A stretch of 64,000 nucleotides of DNA from an uncultured Actinomycetes bacterium. GTDB lineage: Bacteria > Actinomycetota > Actinomycetes > Mycobacteriales > Nakamurellaceae. The stretch covers positions 62,001-126,000 of the forward strand of contig CALANS010000158.1 in the NCBI GenBank assembly GCA_937926105.1. The letters run 5' to 3'. Positions 53,891 to 62,930 of the stretch are shown here, in pieces. Position numbers and translations under genes: made by a program. The notes beneath the pieces are model-generated. The model was not told where the DNA came from and did not search any database. It saw only the letters and a program-made list of their open reading frames with translations. Position 1 is the stretch's first letter. Every line of letters begins with the position of its first letter.

Positions 53891-55036
53891 CTACTCCGCC
53901 CAGGGCAATCTGCCCCCTCGGTACGGGCCGAGGCAGGGCGGGCCAACCGTCCAATGCATGTCCTGACGGGCGAGGTCGTAGATCACCGAGGCGTTCGTCT
54001 GCCCGAAGCTGGTGGCATCGCTCTCGTCAGCAGCGTGCCTGCAGATCGCCTCCGGGTACTCCGCGTGATCCCTGAGCATCGCCTGCACGCGGCCCATATC
54101 GACCCGCCCGTCGGCCGATTGCAGGCGCCGTGCGGCTCGTGCCGCCCGGATGTAGGTACCGACCGAGGCGTTCCGCACGAACTGGCCTCGATCCACGAGG
54201 CCGGGCGGGGAGACGAGGAAATTGTTGGCGTGCGTGAGAATGCTGTCGACCGCCGGAAGCACCGAGAAATGCGTCGGGCTCCATTCCATGTCGACAATCT
54301 CGCCCGTAGATCCCGACGCGAGCAGGAAGTTCCCAGATCCAGCCCGTTCACTGTTTGCTACCACGTTCATCGCCGCTGTCAAGGACCGCGTTTCCAGCAC
54401 GGCGCGCGACAGCGCATGGAAGGTGAGCCCACGCTGGAACCTGTTCGAAACGAGAAGGTTGTTGCACAGCACAATGCCGTGTGAGTTAACGCCGAACTTC
54501 GCGAGCATGCCGGCCTCGGTCAACGTCACCAACTCGGTGCCGTCGCCGATCTTCACGTGCAGGAAGATCGAATTCTCCAGCACCGATCCCAGCCAGTCCC
54601 AGTTCTCCCCGACCAGCACGCCGCCGTCCGCGGTGCGGTCGCCCCCAATCGCGAATGACGTGCATTCGCTGGCGGCATATGGCAACAGCATGCCGGGCGA
54701 GGCGATAACGCGGGAATAGGCGATCTCGGTTCGCGCGTTCAGGGCGCCGATTTCTTGAAGGCTGTGATTGCTGCCTTCTGCGATGCCCGCCATCTCCTCA
54801 TATAGCGAAGGGAATGCCTTGGACAGGGCATGGTTGTATTCGTCGGCAGCGTCAAGAGCCTCCTGCCACGCCATCTTGGCAAAGCTGGCGAACCAGTCCT
54901 TGTATATTTCCAGATTGGACGCGATCTGGTGGCGCGCCGATTCTCCATGGATCAGACCTCGCTGCCGCGGCGTGCCGTCCGCCACGATCCACCGGATATC
55001 GGGAACGATACCGGGCCCGTTGTTGTTCACGGGCAT
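53891..55036 (-). CDS. C45-family N-acyl amidase/acyltransferase (6-APA acyltransferase-like)
   Basis: A 381-residue NTN hydrolase relative of the fungal penicillin acyltransferase. The presumed autocatalytic cleavage gives a new N-terminal Cys in ASECTSFAIGG (about residue 125), followed by LVGENWDWLG, the family motif. Members cleave or transfer acyl groups of amides. The N-terminus MPVNNNGPGIVPD shows no signal peptide. It overlaps the second isochorismatase gene by ten bases. Confidence 0.85.
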   Translation of the reverse strand: MPVNNNGPGIVPDIRWIVADGTPRQRGLIHGESARHQIASNLEIYKDWFASFAKMAWQEALDAADEYNHALSKAFPSLYEEMAGIAEGSNHSLQEIGALNARTEIAYSRVIASPGMLLPYAASECTSFAIGGDRTADGGVLVGENWDWLGSVLENSIFLHVKIGDGTELVTLTEAGMLAKFGVNSHGIVLCNNLLVSNRFQRGLTFHALSRAVLETRSLTAAMNVVANSERAGSGNFLLASGSTGEIVDMEWSPTHFSVLPAVDSILTHANNFLVSPPGLVDRGQFVRNASVGTYIRAARAARRLQSADGRVDMGRVQAMLRDHAEYPEAICRHAADESDATSFGQTNASVIYDLARQDMHWTVGPPCLGPYRGGRLPWAE

Positions 55037-55701
55037 CGTGTTTCGTCCCCCGACTGATCCCGGAGCATCGCCGGCAGGTCACTCAAAGAGACAACCCAAC
55101 CCAGGCAGCGGCGCACGTTCTCCAGAGCGAACTGGTGAAGGTCTTCCCCGTACATGCTGCCGACGCAGTCCTCGACCATGATCACCCGGAAATCGCGGTT
55201 GAAGGCCTCGAATGCGGCATTCTGCACACAGGTATTCGTGTTGATTCCGGCGAGGATCAGGGTCTCGGTTCGCAGTGCCCGCAGCAGCGGCTCGAGATCC
55301 GTGCCATAGAACGAGCCCAGCCGCCGCTTGGAACGGACCTCGTAGTCCGCGCGCAGCGTCGGCATCGATTCGGTGGTCACCGAGCCGGTGACGTTGTGGT
55401 CCTTGACGCCCTTGAAGTGCGCGGGCTGCGCCTCGGACGAGGCGATCATCGCCTGACGGAAGGGGTTGATCAGCGACTCCCGGCCGATGCCGGGAATGAG
55501 CCGGCTCTCGAGGATCGTGTGAACGATTGGGATCGAGCGCGAACGTGCGAAGTCGAAGAGCTGTTCGGTTGCCGAGATCACCCGGCTCGCGAGTTCGGGC
55601 GTCACCGGCATCGTCGCGACATCCGGGTCGAGATGGCCGCGATGCATGTCGATGGCCAGGACTGCCGTCGTCGACGGCTCGAGATCAGGGAGAGGAAGCA
55701 C
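55027..55701 (-). CDS. Isochorismatase-family cysteine hydrolase 2
   Basis: A 224-residue paralogue of the enzyme at 49415. Triad residues are in VLAIDMHRGH (Asp about 18), SKRRLGSFYGTDL (Lys) and NTNTCVQNA (Cys). Overall similarity to the first copy is moderate, so the two likely handle successive amides rather than the same one. Start follows AAGGAG. Confidence 0.88.
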   Translation of the reverse strand: MLPLPDLEPSTTAVLAIDMHRGHLDPDVATMPVTPELASRVISATEQLFDFARSRSIPIVHTILESRLIPGIGRESLINPFRQAMIASSEAQPAHFKGVKDHNVTGSVTTESMPTLRADYEVRSKRRLGSFYGTDLEPLLRALRTETLILAGINTNTCVQNAAFEAFNRDFRVIMVEDCVGSMYGEDLHQFALENVRRCLGWVVSLSDLPAMLRDQSGDETRCP

Positions 55702-55846
55702 GGTACTCCTTCGGTCGGTTCGGCTGGTTCGTCAGCCGTCTGCTCAGTGCACGAGCAGGGAAACGCGATGGGTCACAGCGGGGACGCCGAGCAAGTCGCC
55801 GAGTCGGCCCGCGCCGCCGCCGCCGCAGACGGACTCGGCAGTGGGC

Positions 55847-56263
55847 TCAGTGGACGACTGCCTGCACCTGGACTTCGATCAGCGCATGCGGAACCAGCAG
55901 CGCCTTCACCGCCAGGGTGGTGCTCGGCGGGTACTCGCGGCCGCCGAACGCGGGCTCGTACCAGGTCCGGCGGATGCTGAGGAACTCGTCGGCGAGATCC
56001 GGGTCGGTGAGGTAGGTCGTCATATTGGTGATATGGCGGATCTCTGCGCCGATCGAGGTGAGCGCAGACTCGACTCGCCACAACGCCTGACGTGCCTGGG
56101 GTGCGAATTCATCGTCGACCACGCGGGCGTTCTCGTCGATGCCGCACTGGCCGGCCACAAAGACCAGCGGCCCGACCCGCACCACCGACGAATAGGTCCG
56201 GGGAATGCTGTTGTGCAGGCCCGGGGCTTGTTCCACGACACTTCGTGTCCACTGCTCGTCCAT
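55847..56263 (-). CDS. RidA/YjgF-family protein
   Basis: A 138-residue trimeric-fold RidA relative (VFVAGQCGID, NMTTYLTDPD, IEVQVQAVV). The Arg that binds carboxylates in true RidA imine deaminases, expected in the segment before IEV, is not seen: the region reads PPSTTLAVKALLVPHALIEV. It therefore belongs with the divergent Rid subgroups often encoded in catabolic clusters (RutC-like). It may speed hydrolysis of an enamine, imine or carbamate formed by neighbouring enzymes. Confidence 0.85.
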   Translation of the reverse strand: MDEQWTRSVVEQAPGLHNSIPRTYSSVVRVGPLVFVAGQCGIDENARVVDDEFAPQARQALWRVESALTSIGAEIRHITNMTTYLTDPDLADEFLSIRRTWYEPAFGGREYPPSTTLAVKALLVPHALIEVQVQAVVH

Positions 56264-56383
56264 CTTGTCCCTGTCTTTCTTCGTGTTTGCATGCCGTGAC
56301 GGGGGCCGCGGCGACCGTCACCGGCGCGGATCGCCGACCGCTTGTCCCGCGTGGGGACGAGCGATCGCCGACGCAGCGCTGTC

Positions 56384-58369
56384 TCATGCCGGTGCGGCGA
56401 CCACCGGTCGCGGCAGCTGTTCGTCATCCCCTGCATCACCGTCGCCTTTCGCCATGAGGAACTGGCTGCGTGCCCGGGCGTGCGCCCGCACGCTGATGGC
56501 CACCGTGAGCGCGAGACCGAAGGCGATCTGGCTGACCGCGTTGAACTCGCTAAGCACGTAGGGAATCCCGACCACGATCAATCCGCCGATCAGCGGCCCG
56601 ACGAATCGCGAGGTCGCGCCCGCGATGGTGGCCCCCAGCACGACGTAGATGGTGGTCCAGATCGTGAAGGAGGTCGGCGCCACGACGGCGACGATGAGCG
56701 CGGTGGCCCCGCCGGAGACGCCCGCGCAGGCCCCCGCAACGGCGAAGGCGACCAGCCGCACCGTGGGCACGCTGATGCCGATCGACAACGCAGCCGTCGG
56801 CGTATCGCGCAGCGCCTGGCACATCAGTCCCACCGTGCTCCGTTTGAACAGGGCGACCGCGACCAGTGCCACGATCGTCGTTCCCAGCGCGAGGTGGAAC
56901 CGCCCGGTCCCGCTGGACACGTCCACCCCGAACAGGCTCAAGCTCGGCAGGTACAGCCCGTTGGAACCGTGGGTCAGCGACCGCAGGTTGCTGGCGAGCT
57001 CTGGGATGGACAGCGACACCAGCGAGGTGAGGATGGCCAGATACAGCCCCGACAGCTTGCCGACGCAGAACCCGATGAGAGTAGACAGCAGTGCGCCAGC
57101 CAACCCCGCGACCAGGATCGCGGGCACTCCGCTGATGCCGGTGTGCACCGCAAAGAGGCCGGCGGCGTAGGACCCGAGCAGCATGAACCCGCCCTGCGCG
57201 AGGGAGAACAGCCCGGTCTGCTCGGACAGCACGCTCTGACCGGCGATGCTGACCGACATGAGCACCGCGAGGGTGATCATCAGCAGGCCCGAGTCGGAGA
57301 TGACCAGGGGCGCGAGCGCCAGCACAACGACCACCAGGACTGCCGCCCCGGGCAGCGACGAGAGCAGTCGCCACGAGCGGCGCACCGCGGGCGGCAACGT
57401 CGGGCCTGAGATCCGGATCAGCGGGACATGCCGCGCAGGCCGACGACGGGGTCGACGCCGTGCCTTACCCGCGCTGTATTCGATGAAGTCCGGGAAGAAC
57501 CGGATTCCGTCGGCCGCCCGTTGTCCCACGATGCCGGTCGGCTTGAAGGCGAGGACGACGATCAGCACGATCAGCGCCGCGGTTGCCGTCACCTGGGCCT
57601 GGAAGTAGAAGTTGGCTACACCCACGACCGCGCCGAAGACCAGACCGCCGATCAGCACGCCGCTCAGGTTGTCGAGCCCGCCCATGACGCCGGCAGCCAG
57701 CGCGATGATCAACAAGTTCGTCAGCGCGGTGGGTGAGAGCGACAGCTGTGGCGTGATGATGATGCCTGCAACGGCCGCGAGCGCACCGGAGCCGGACCAG
57801 ACGATCAGGTCCAGTTTGCGGATCTGCAATGCGTTGCCCGCCGACACGGCCCGGCTGTCAGCCATCGCGCGGAGCAGTACTCCTGTGCGCGAGCGCGTCA
57901 GGACGATCACCAGCGCGATGGTGGCCAGGCCGACGATGCCGATGGTGACGAGCCCCGCACGCGGGACGGTCACCGACGAACCGAGTCGAAGGGATCCTTC
58001 CAGCCACGACGGAGCGGGCAGGACCTTGATCTGCTCGCCCCAGATGATGCTGATCAGTCCCATCAGCGCCAGTCCAGGCCCCAGGGTGGCGATCGACGTG
58101 ATGACGAAGTCGCCACCCGGTGTGACCCGGACCAGCATCGCGTTGAGACCGACGTTCACGAGGACCGCCAGCACGACGGCGATGAGCACCGCAGGCAGGT
58201 ACCCGACGCCTTCGTCCAGGAGCCAGTACACGATGTAAGCGGCCAGCGTCGCGATCGCCCCGATGGCGAAGCTCAGCAGGTGGGTGAACCGAAGGGCAAC
58301 AGCGACGCCCCACACGATGGCGACGTAGAAGGCTCCCGTGGCAAGCCCGCTGACGATGACGTTCAACAT
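56384..58369 (-). CDS. Branched-chain-type ABC permease, fused LivH-LivM
   Basis: A 661-residue membrane protein joining two permeases usually encoded separately. LivH-like half: about 1-290 (NVIVSGLATGAFYVAIVWG, ALQIRKLDLIVWSGSGALAA). LivM-like half: about 330-640 (GQSVLSEQTGLFSLAQGGFMLLG, with GATSRFVGPLIGGLIVVG). A basic linker with RRRPRRRP separates them. The family carries amino acids, amides, urea and similar small polar solutes. Confidence 0.9.
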   Translation of the reverse strand: MLNVIVSGLATGAFYVAIVWGVAVALRFTHLLSFAIGAIATLAAYIVYWLLDEGVGYLPAVLIAVVLAVLVNVGLNAMLVRVTPGGDFVITSIATLGPGLALMGLISIIWGEQIKVLPAPSWLEGSLRLGSSVTVPRAGLVTIGIVGLATIALVIVLTRSRTGVLLRAMADSRAVSAGNALQIRKLDLIVWSGSGALAAVAGIIITPQLSLSPTALTNLLIIALAAGVMGGLDNLSGVLIGGLVFGAVVGVANFYFQAQVTATAALIVLIVVLAFKPTGIVGQRAADGIRFFPDFIEYSAGKARRRPRRRPARHVPLIRISGPTLPPAVRRSWRLLSSLPGAAVLVVVVLALAPLVISDSGLLMITLAVLMSVSIAGQSVLSEQTGLFSLAQGGFMLLGSYAAGLFAVHTGISGVPAILVAGLAGALLSTLIGFCVGKLSGLYLAILTSLVSLSIPELASNLRSLTHGSNGLYLPSLSLFGVDVSSGTGRFHLALGTTIVALVAVALFKRSTVGLMCQALRDTPTAALSIGISVPTVRLVAFAVAGACAGVSGGATALIVAVVAPTSFTIWTTIYVVLGATIAGATSRFVGPLIGGLIVVGIPYVLSEFNAVSQIAFGLALTVAISVRAHARARSQFLMAKGDGDAGDDEQLPRPVVAAPA

Positions 58370-58398
58370 CGGGATTCGTTCCTCCGAGGGATTAGAGA

Positions 58399-59652
58399 TC
58401 AGCCACCCAGCGGAACAAACGTGCCGCCGGACACCTGGTACATGGAGAGGCCATCGTCCTTAATGAGGGTGTTGTGGTCGTCCGGGGTGAGCGTGATGGT
58501 GGTGAATCCGACCTCTTGGCCACTCAGCGCGTAGAGAGCACCGATGAAGTTCTCCCGGTTCATTTCCTTGCCGCTGTCCGCGACACTCTGGACTCCGGCC
58601 GCCAGCACGGCGCCCATCTGCCAGCCCATCGTCCCGAAGTAGGTCCCGGCGTCCGGGGCGTACTTGGCCGTGACCTCGCGGAAGCGCTGCACCTCAGCCG
58701 AGTCCGCGCCGGAGTCGACCGGCGGGTACGCACCGTCGAGCTTGAATCCCTCTGCCGCGTCCGCACCCGCCGTCTGGATGAGAACGGGGTCGAGGGTGCC
58801 GGAGAAGCCGTAGAACGGGATATCGACGCCTTGGCCGCGGGCGGCCTTGAGCATGTACCCCGCGCTCTGGGCGTGGGCCATGATTAAGGCGCTGTCCGCG
58901 CCCGCCGACAGCGCCTGCTGGATGTACGGCGTCATGTTGGTGTCTTCGGCGGCGACGGCGATGGACGACACCAGGTCGGCGCCCAGACTCTTCGCGGCCT
59001 CCTCCAGCGGCGCCACGGTCTCGTCGGCGAAGCTCGGATCGTAGAAGAGAGCGACCTTCTGGTGCTTGTCCTCGTTGACCATGTGGCGAAGCACGTACTG
59101 CGCCTCGGTGACGTAGTTGGTCAGTACACCGAACACGTTCTCCAGACCGGAGGCGTCGATAGCCGCACCACTCACGGTGGCGAAGATCGGCGGCGGATTG
59201 GTCTGGGACTTGATGATCTCGACGGAACCGTTGAACGGAGGCGTGGTCACCAGGGCCAGAGCGAACGGATCGTCTGCCAGCAGGGTCTGCGCGGCCAGCG
59301 CGCCACCGGAAACAGTGCCGTTGTTGTCGAGGTATTTAAAGTCGAAGGTGTAGCCGGCAACGCCGCCTTCGTCATTCTTCGCCTTGAGGTAGGCGACCAT
59401 CGAGTCGCCGCTGATCCCGTAGGAGGCTGCCGGGCCGGTGCGCGGGCTCGACACCCCGATCAGCAAGGTCTTGCCTGCGTCGCCGCTGCCGCCGCCCCCG
59501 CCTCCCACGGTGTCACTGGTGGCGGCCTGGGGAGAAGAGCTTGACGAATCACTCGACTGGCTGCCCGCCGTGGAGGAGCAGGCTGCGACCAGTCCGGCCA
59601 GGGCGACGGTGGATGTCGCCACCATGAGATGACGCTTGAACTTGCTGAGCAT
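58399..59652 (-). CDS. Branched-chain-type ABC substrate-binding lipoprotein
   Basis: A 417-residue Peripla_BP_6 protein. Signal peptide with lipobox LVAAC (Cys about 25), Ser/Gly-rich linker, then LIGVSSPRTGPAASYG and FDFKYLDNNGTVSGGALAA as in LivJ-type proteins. It lies 29 bases before the fused permease gene. The ligand is presumably the amide that the island enzymes consume. Confidence 0.92.
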   Translation of the reverse strand: MLSKFKRHLMVATSTVALAGLVAACSSTAGSQSSDSSSSSPQAATSDTVGGGGGGSGDAGKTLLIGVSSPRTGPAASYGISGDSMVAYLKAKNDEGGVAGYTFDFKYLDNNGTVSGGALAAQTLLADDPFALALVTTPPFNGSVEIIKSQTNPPPIFATVSGAAIDASGLENVFGVLTNYVTEAQYVLRHMVNEDKHQKVALFYDPSFADETVAPLEEAAKSLGADLVSSIAVAAEDTNMTPYIQQALSAGADSALIMAHAQSAGYMLKAARGQGVDIPFYGFSGTLDPVLIQTAGADAAEGFKLDGAYPPVDSGADSAEVQRFREVTAKYAPDAGTYFGTMGWQMGAVLAAGVQSVADSGKEMNRENFIGALYALSGQEVGFTTITLTPDDHNTLIKDDGLSMYQVSGGTFVPLGG

Positions 59653-59721
59653 GTGTCGTGCCTTTCATCTGATAAATGGTGCGAACAGTGGGAAACGCGT
59701 TCGATCGGCGGCCGACGACTT

Positions 59722-60549
59722 CTATTCGGTGTCCTGTGGCTCGTGGGACTGCACGCCGAGATAGGCCTTGCGAACCTCGGGGTGCTCCCGGATTTTGTTC
59801 CAGGTGCCTTCGAGGAGGATCCGGCCGTCGACCATGACGTACAGCCAGTCCGTGGCACGCCGGATCAGATCCATGTCGTGTTCCACGAGCAGGCAGGTCG
59901 CGTCGTGATCCACGACGTATGTGCGGAGCGCCTCGACGATGCGGTCCCTGTCCTGCCGGCGCACGCCGGCCGCGGGCTCGTCGACGATGAGCGCCCGGGG
60001 CCGCATCGCGAAGGCCTGCGCGAGTTCGAGCAGCTTCTGCTCTCCGGCCGGCAGCGATCCGATATAGGAGTTCCGACGATGGGTCAGGTCCACCGCCTCC
60101 AATGCGTCACCGATGTCGGCCGTTTCCGCGCCGGCTGCGCGTCGGCCGCGCGCGGATCCGTTGCCGATGGCACCGCGCCTGGCAGCCAGGCGGAGGCTCT
60201 CGGCGACAGTGAGGCTGCGGAACAGCTGCGGGGTCTGGAAGGTGCGGCCGAGGCCCGCCCGTGCCCGTTCGTGGGGCCGCGAGATCAACGACGAGGCATC
60301 GAGACGCACGTGGCCCGTGCCGCGCACCATGCCGGCGACGAAGTTGATGAGCGTGGTCTTCCCGGCGCCGTTGGGTCCGATGACGCCTAGTACTTCACCC
60401 TGCCGCGCCGTGAGCGTCACGTTCGACACGGCTTTCACTCCGCGGTAGGCCACGCTCGCGTTGTCCACTTCCAGGACCGAACGGGCAGTGGATCGCCGGG
60501 TCTCTTCGACGGCGGCATTCGCGGCCGTCACTGGGTCGGTGGCGCTCAC
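59722..60549 (-). CDS. ABC transporter ATPase, LivG type
   Basis: A 275-residue ATPase: Walker A GPNGAGKTTL, signature LPAGEQKLLELAQAF (degenerate LSGGE, usual for LivG), Walker B ALIVDEPAAGV, H-loop LLVEHDMDLI. GTG 60549 overlaps the LivF stop in GTGA. Confidence 0.93.
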   Translation of the reverse strand: MSATDPVTAANAAVEETRRSTARSVLEVDNASVAYRGVKAVSNVTLTARQGEVLGVIGPNGAGKTTLINFVAGMVRGTGHVRLDASSLISRPHERARAGLGRTFQTPQLFRSLTVAESLRLAARRGAIGNGSARGRRAAGAETADIGDALEAVDLTHRRNSYIGSLPAGEQKLLELAQAFAMRPRALIVDEPAAGVRRQDRDRIVEALRTYVVDHDATCLLVEHDMDLIRRATDWLYVMVDGRILLEGTWNKIREHPEVRKAYLGVQSHEPQDTE

Positions 60550-61325
60550 GAGAAGTACACCTCTGCAATCTGGGATCCACTGGCAAGCGCCTCTGCGGTG
60601 TCGGTCAGCGCGACGGCACCTCGCTGCAGCACGTAGCCCCGTGTGGACAGGCGCAGCGCACGGTCGACTTCTTGCTCGACCAGGATGATGGTGCGCGAAC
60701 CGTCCTGGACGATCCGCTCAAGCTGCTCGTAGATCTCGTCGACGAGCGTCGGCGCTACACCGAGCGACGGCTCGTCCAGCAGGAGGAGGATCGGATCGGC
60801 GACGACGGCCCGGCCAAGCGCGACCATCTGCTGCTGGCCGCCGGACAGCTCGCCGCCGTAACTCTGGAGGCGGGCGCCGAGCCAGGGGAACAGTTCGCAC
60901 ACCTCGTCGAGTTTCCGGCGACGGGTGTGACGCGGGACGCGCTGCCGCCCGAGCGCAGCCAGCAGCAGGTTCTCCTCCACCGTGAGGCTCGGAAGCACCC
61001 CGCGCGTCTCGACGACCTGTATGACGCCGAGCCGCGAGATGTCGGAGGCTGACAGGCCGTTGAGTGACGTGCCGTTCAGCCGGATCTCCCCAGCGGACAG
61101 CGGGAGGAAGCCCGAGATCGCGCGAAGCAACGTCGTCTTCCCGGCGCCGTTGGCACCCAGCACTGAGACGACTTCGCCGGAGCTCGCATGCAACGACAGT
61201 TGGTGCAACGCATTGACTGGACCGTATCCAGCGCTCACGTTCTCGACTTCCAGCAGCCGCGAACGGCTGCTTTGGCCTAGTCCAGGATCGGAATGCAAGC
61301 CGGAGATCCCTTCACTCTTGTGCAC
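60546..61325 (-). CDS. ABC transporter ATPase, LivF type
   Basis: A 259-residue ATPase: Walker A GANGAGKTTLLR, LSGGQQQMVALGRA, LLLLDEPSLGVAP, and the LivF-specific VETRGVLPSLTVEENL segment. GTG 61325 is the first start; the conserved domain begins about 25 residues later (LLEVENVSAGYG), so a downstream start is possible. First gene of the 14-gene minus-strand series. Confidence 0.9.
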   Translation of the reverse strand: MHKSEGISGLHSDPGLGQSSRSRLLEVENVSAGYGPVNALHQLSLHASSGEVVSVLGANGAGKTTLLRAISGFLPLSAGEIRLNGTSLNGLSASDISRLGVIQVVETRGVLPSLTVEENLLLAALGRQRVPRHTRRRKLDEVCELFPWLGARLQSYGGELSGGQQQMVALGRAVVADPILLLLDEPSLGVAPTLVDEIYEQLERIVQDGSRTIILVEQEVDRALRLSTRGYVLQRGAVALTDTAEALASGSQIAEVYFS

Positions 61326-62099
61326 TGCGCCGGCGACATCCGCTCGCTAATGACAAAAGCTGCGGAGCCGGTGCCCCGGCGGTGTATGAGCAGAACTATC
61401 AACAGCAATCCATCAGGCTGCCAGACAGGCAGCTGACAGACAGCCTGAGGTTCGAGCGAAGTTTGCCATGCCCTGCTGCCGTTCGCAAGACCTCGGCAAG
61501 ACTCACGGAAAGTGCTCGCATCGGGTGCCCGCCGCATTCTGATCTGGGCCACCGGCGGGTCCGGCCACCAGTAGCACGAGCCCGACTGCTCCGCTGCGGC
61601 CAGGTCAGGGCCGATCTTCAGCAGTCGAGCGGCGCCGCGTTCGCGGCCGTGAGATCTCCGCGTCGACCGCGCAACGCACCGGGTCCGTCGCAGGCACCGG
61701 CCATGGCCAACCCGCCTCGTCCAGCAGGCCCGCCAGCCATGGGTCGGCGCACGGCGACTCCGGTCTGGACCGGCCGTGGGCGTCGGCCGCGACCACAACG
61801 TGCCCACAATCTCTCCAGAACGGCGCCACCCATGTGCTGCGGGATGACGCATAAGACCAGGTCACAGCCGGTTCGGGACCATCGCGGCAGATCGCAAAAC
61901 CGCTCCATTATCGTTCGGGACGAAGAGGCGGTGGGATCGAATCCCGCGACCGGACACCGCCACGCCCCGACCACCAACGGGCTGCGCGAGGTGAACGCCC
62001 TGCTTTCATGACGCCACCGCGGACCCACAGCGGCACGCTTGTTCGCGTTCGTCATCCACGACGGGCGCATGCCATACTGTCCGGATAGTCTGCCGTCAT
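61326..62099. other. Unassigned accessory DNA
   Basis: No gene recognised. A minus-strand frame at 61605-61865 has a protein-like stretch (DPWLAGLLDEAGWPWPV) but no ribosome site. GGTGGGATCGAATCCCGC near 61931 looks like an isolated tRNA T-arm, and an ATTGTGGGCACG element on the minus strand near 61800 echoes the end of the direct repeats. Confidence 0.4.
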
Positions 62100-62537
62100 G
62101 TCGACGACTGGCCTGGAAGTGCGCCTCCGTGAGGGCCGTGGGCGTACGGAGGTGCCGCGGCAAGGAACCCGACGACTTGCTCTTTGCGCTTCCCCGGCCC
62201 GGTAGGGGAGCACATGCGCCCGCCGCGCGGCTCGGGTGGCTGGTTCGAGAACGCCCGCAAGCGCGCCGGACTGCCGAGGCTGACCCCGCACGACTCCGGC
62301 ACACCGCGGCATCACTGTCCGTGTCCGCCGGCGCCAACGTCAAGGCCGTCCAGCGGATGCTCGGGCACAGATCCGCGCGGCCATGACGCTGGATGTCTAC
62401 GCGGACCTGGGGGCACCTCCCGCTTGCGGGGAGCCGATGAGGACTTGGAGGCCATTGCGATCGCCCTGGATCACGCAGTCGCGGCAGCAGATGTGGGCAA
62501 ATTAAGGGCAGACGGAGAAACCGATCTTGATACTTGA
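62100..62537 (+). pseudogene. Decayed 3' part of a tyrosine integrase, copy B
   Basis: Frames change several times but the order is that of an integrase C-terminal domain: GKEPDDLLF, FPGPVGEHMRPPRG, SGGWFENARKRAGLPRLTPHD, LRHTAASLSVSAGANVKAVQ-RMLGH (the R-H box), AAMTLDVYADL, then DEDLEAIAIALDHAV to a stop at 62537. The active-site Tyr segment is interrupted by the same hairpin insertion as copy A. It extends about 250 bases further 5' than copy A. Confidence 0.8.
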
Positions 62538-62751
62538 TCGAGAGGATGGTCGCTGACCTGGGCAAACGCTGATCGAGGCAACAAAAACTGGTGGCGGTAG
62601 CGGTGGGATTTGAACCCCCTTGGCGCCACTGGTCAGGCTGTCGCATGCCCTGTGACCTTTACATATGCATGAGCGGTGATCACGCATTGCCCGATGTTTC
62701 GCTGGGAATTGTGGGCAGGATGTGGGCACGCGATGGATCTTGAAGTGGTGC
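62351..62751 (+). repeat. Direct repeat copy B
   Basis: Same-orientation partner of 43956-44355, with the same integrase end, hairpin (62412-62435), tRNA-3'-end-like GGTGGGATTTGAACCC and terminal ATTGTGGGCAGGATGTGGGC. The two copies are 18.4 kb apart. Confidence 0.8.
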
Positions 62752-62930
62752 CAGACGAGGACCGACGCAGCCGTTGAATTTCCGTCTTCCAGCCGGCGAA
62801 TCGGATGCCCGACGAGCCCGCCCCAGGGCGGGACGGGTTCGTCACGTTCCGCTACCGCTTCTCGTGCGGCCGGCCGGTCACCGTCCGGCCAGCAGCGCGT
62901 TCCGACCATCGCCACCCAGCGGCACGGGCG

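Noticed and set aside
46449..55701. Beta-lactam degradation pathway suggested by C45 plus CocE/NonD relatives
   Set aside because: No beta-lactamase, penicillin amidase proper or phenylacetate genes are present; too speculative.
61870..61965. Possible tRNA gene ending GGTGGGATCGAATCCCGC
   Set aside because: The T-stem pairs well, but no matching acceptor 5' strand or anticodon stem-loop could be found, and T54 is replaced by A.
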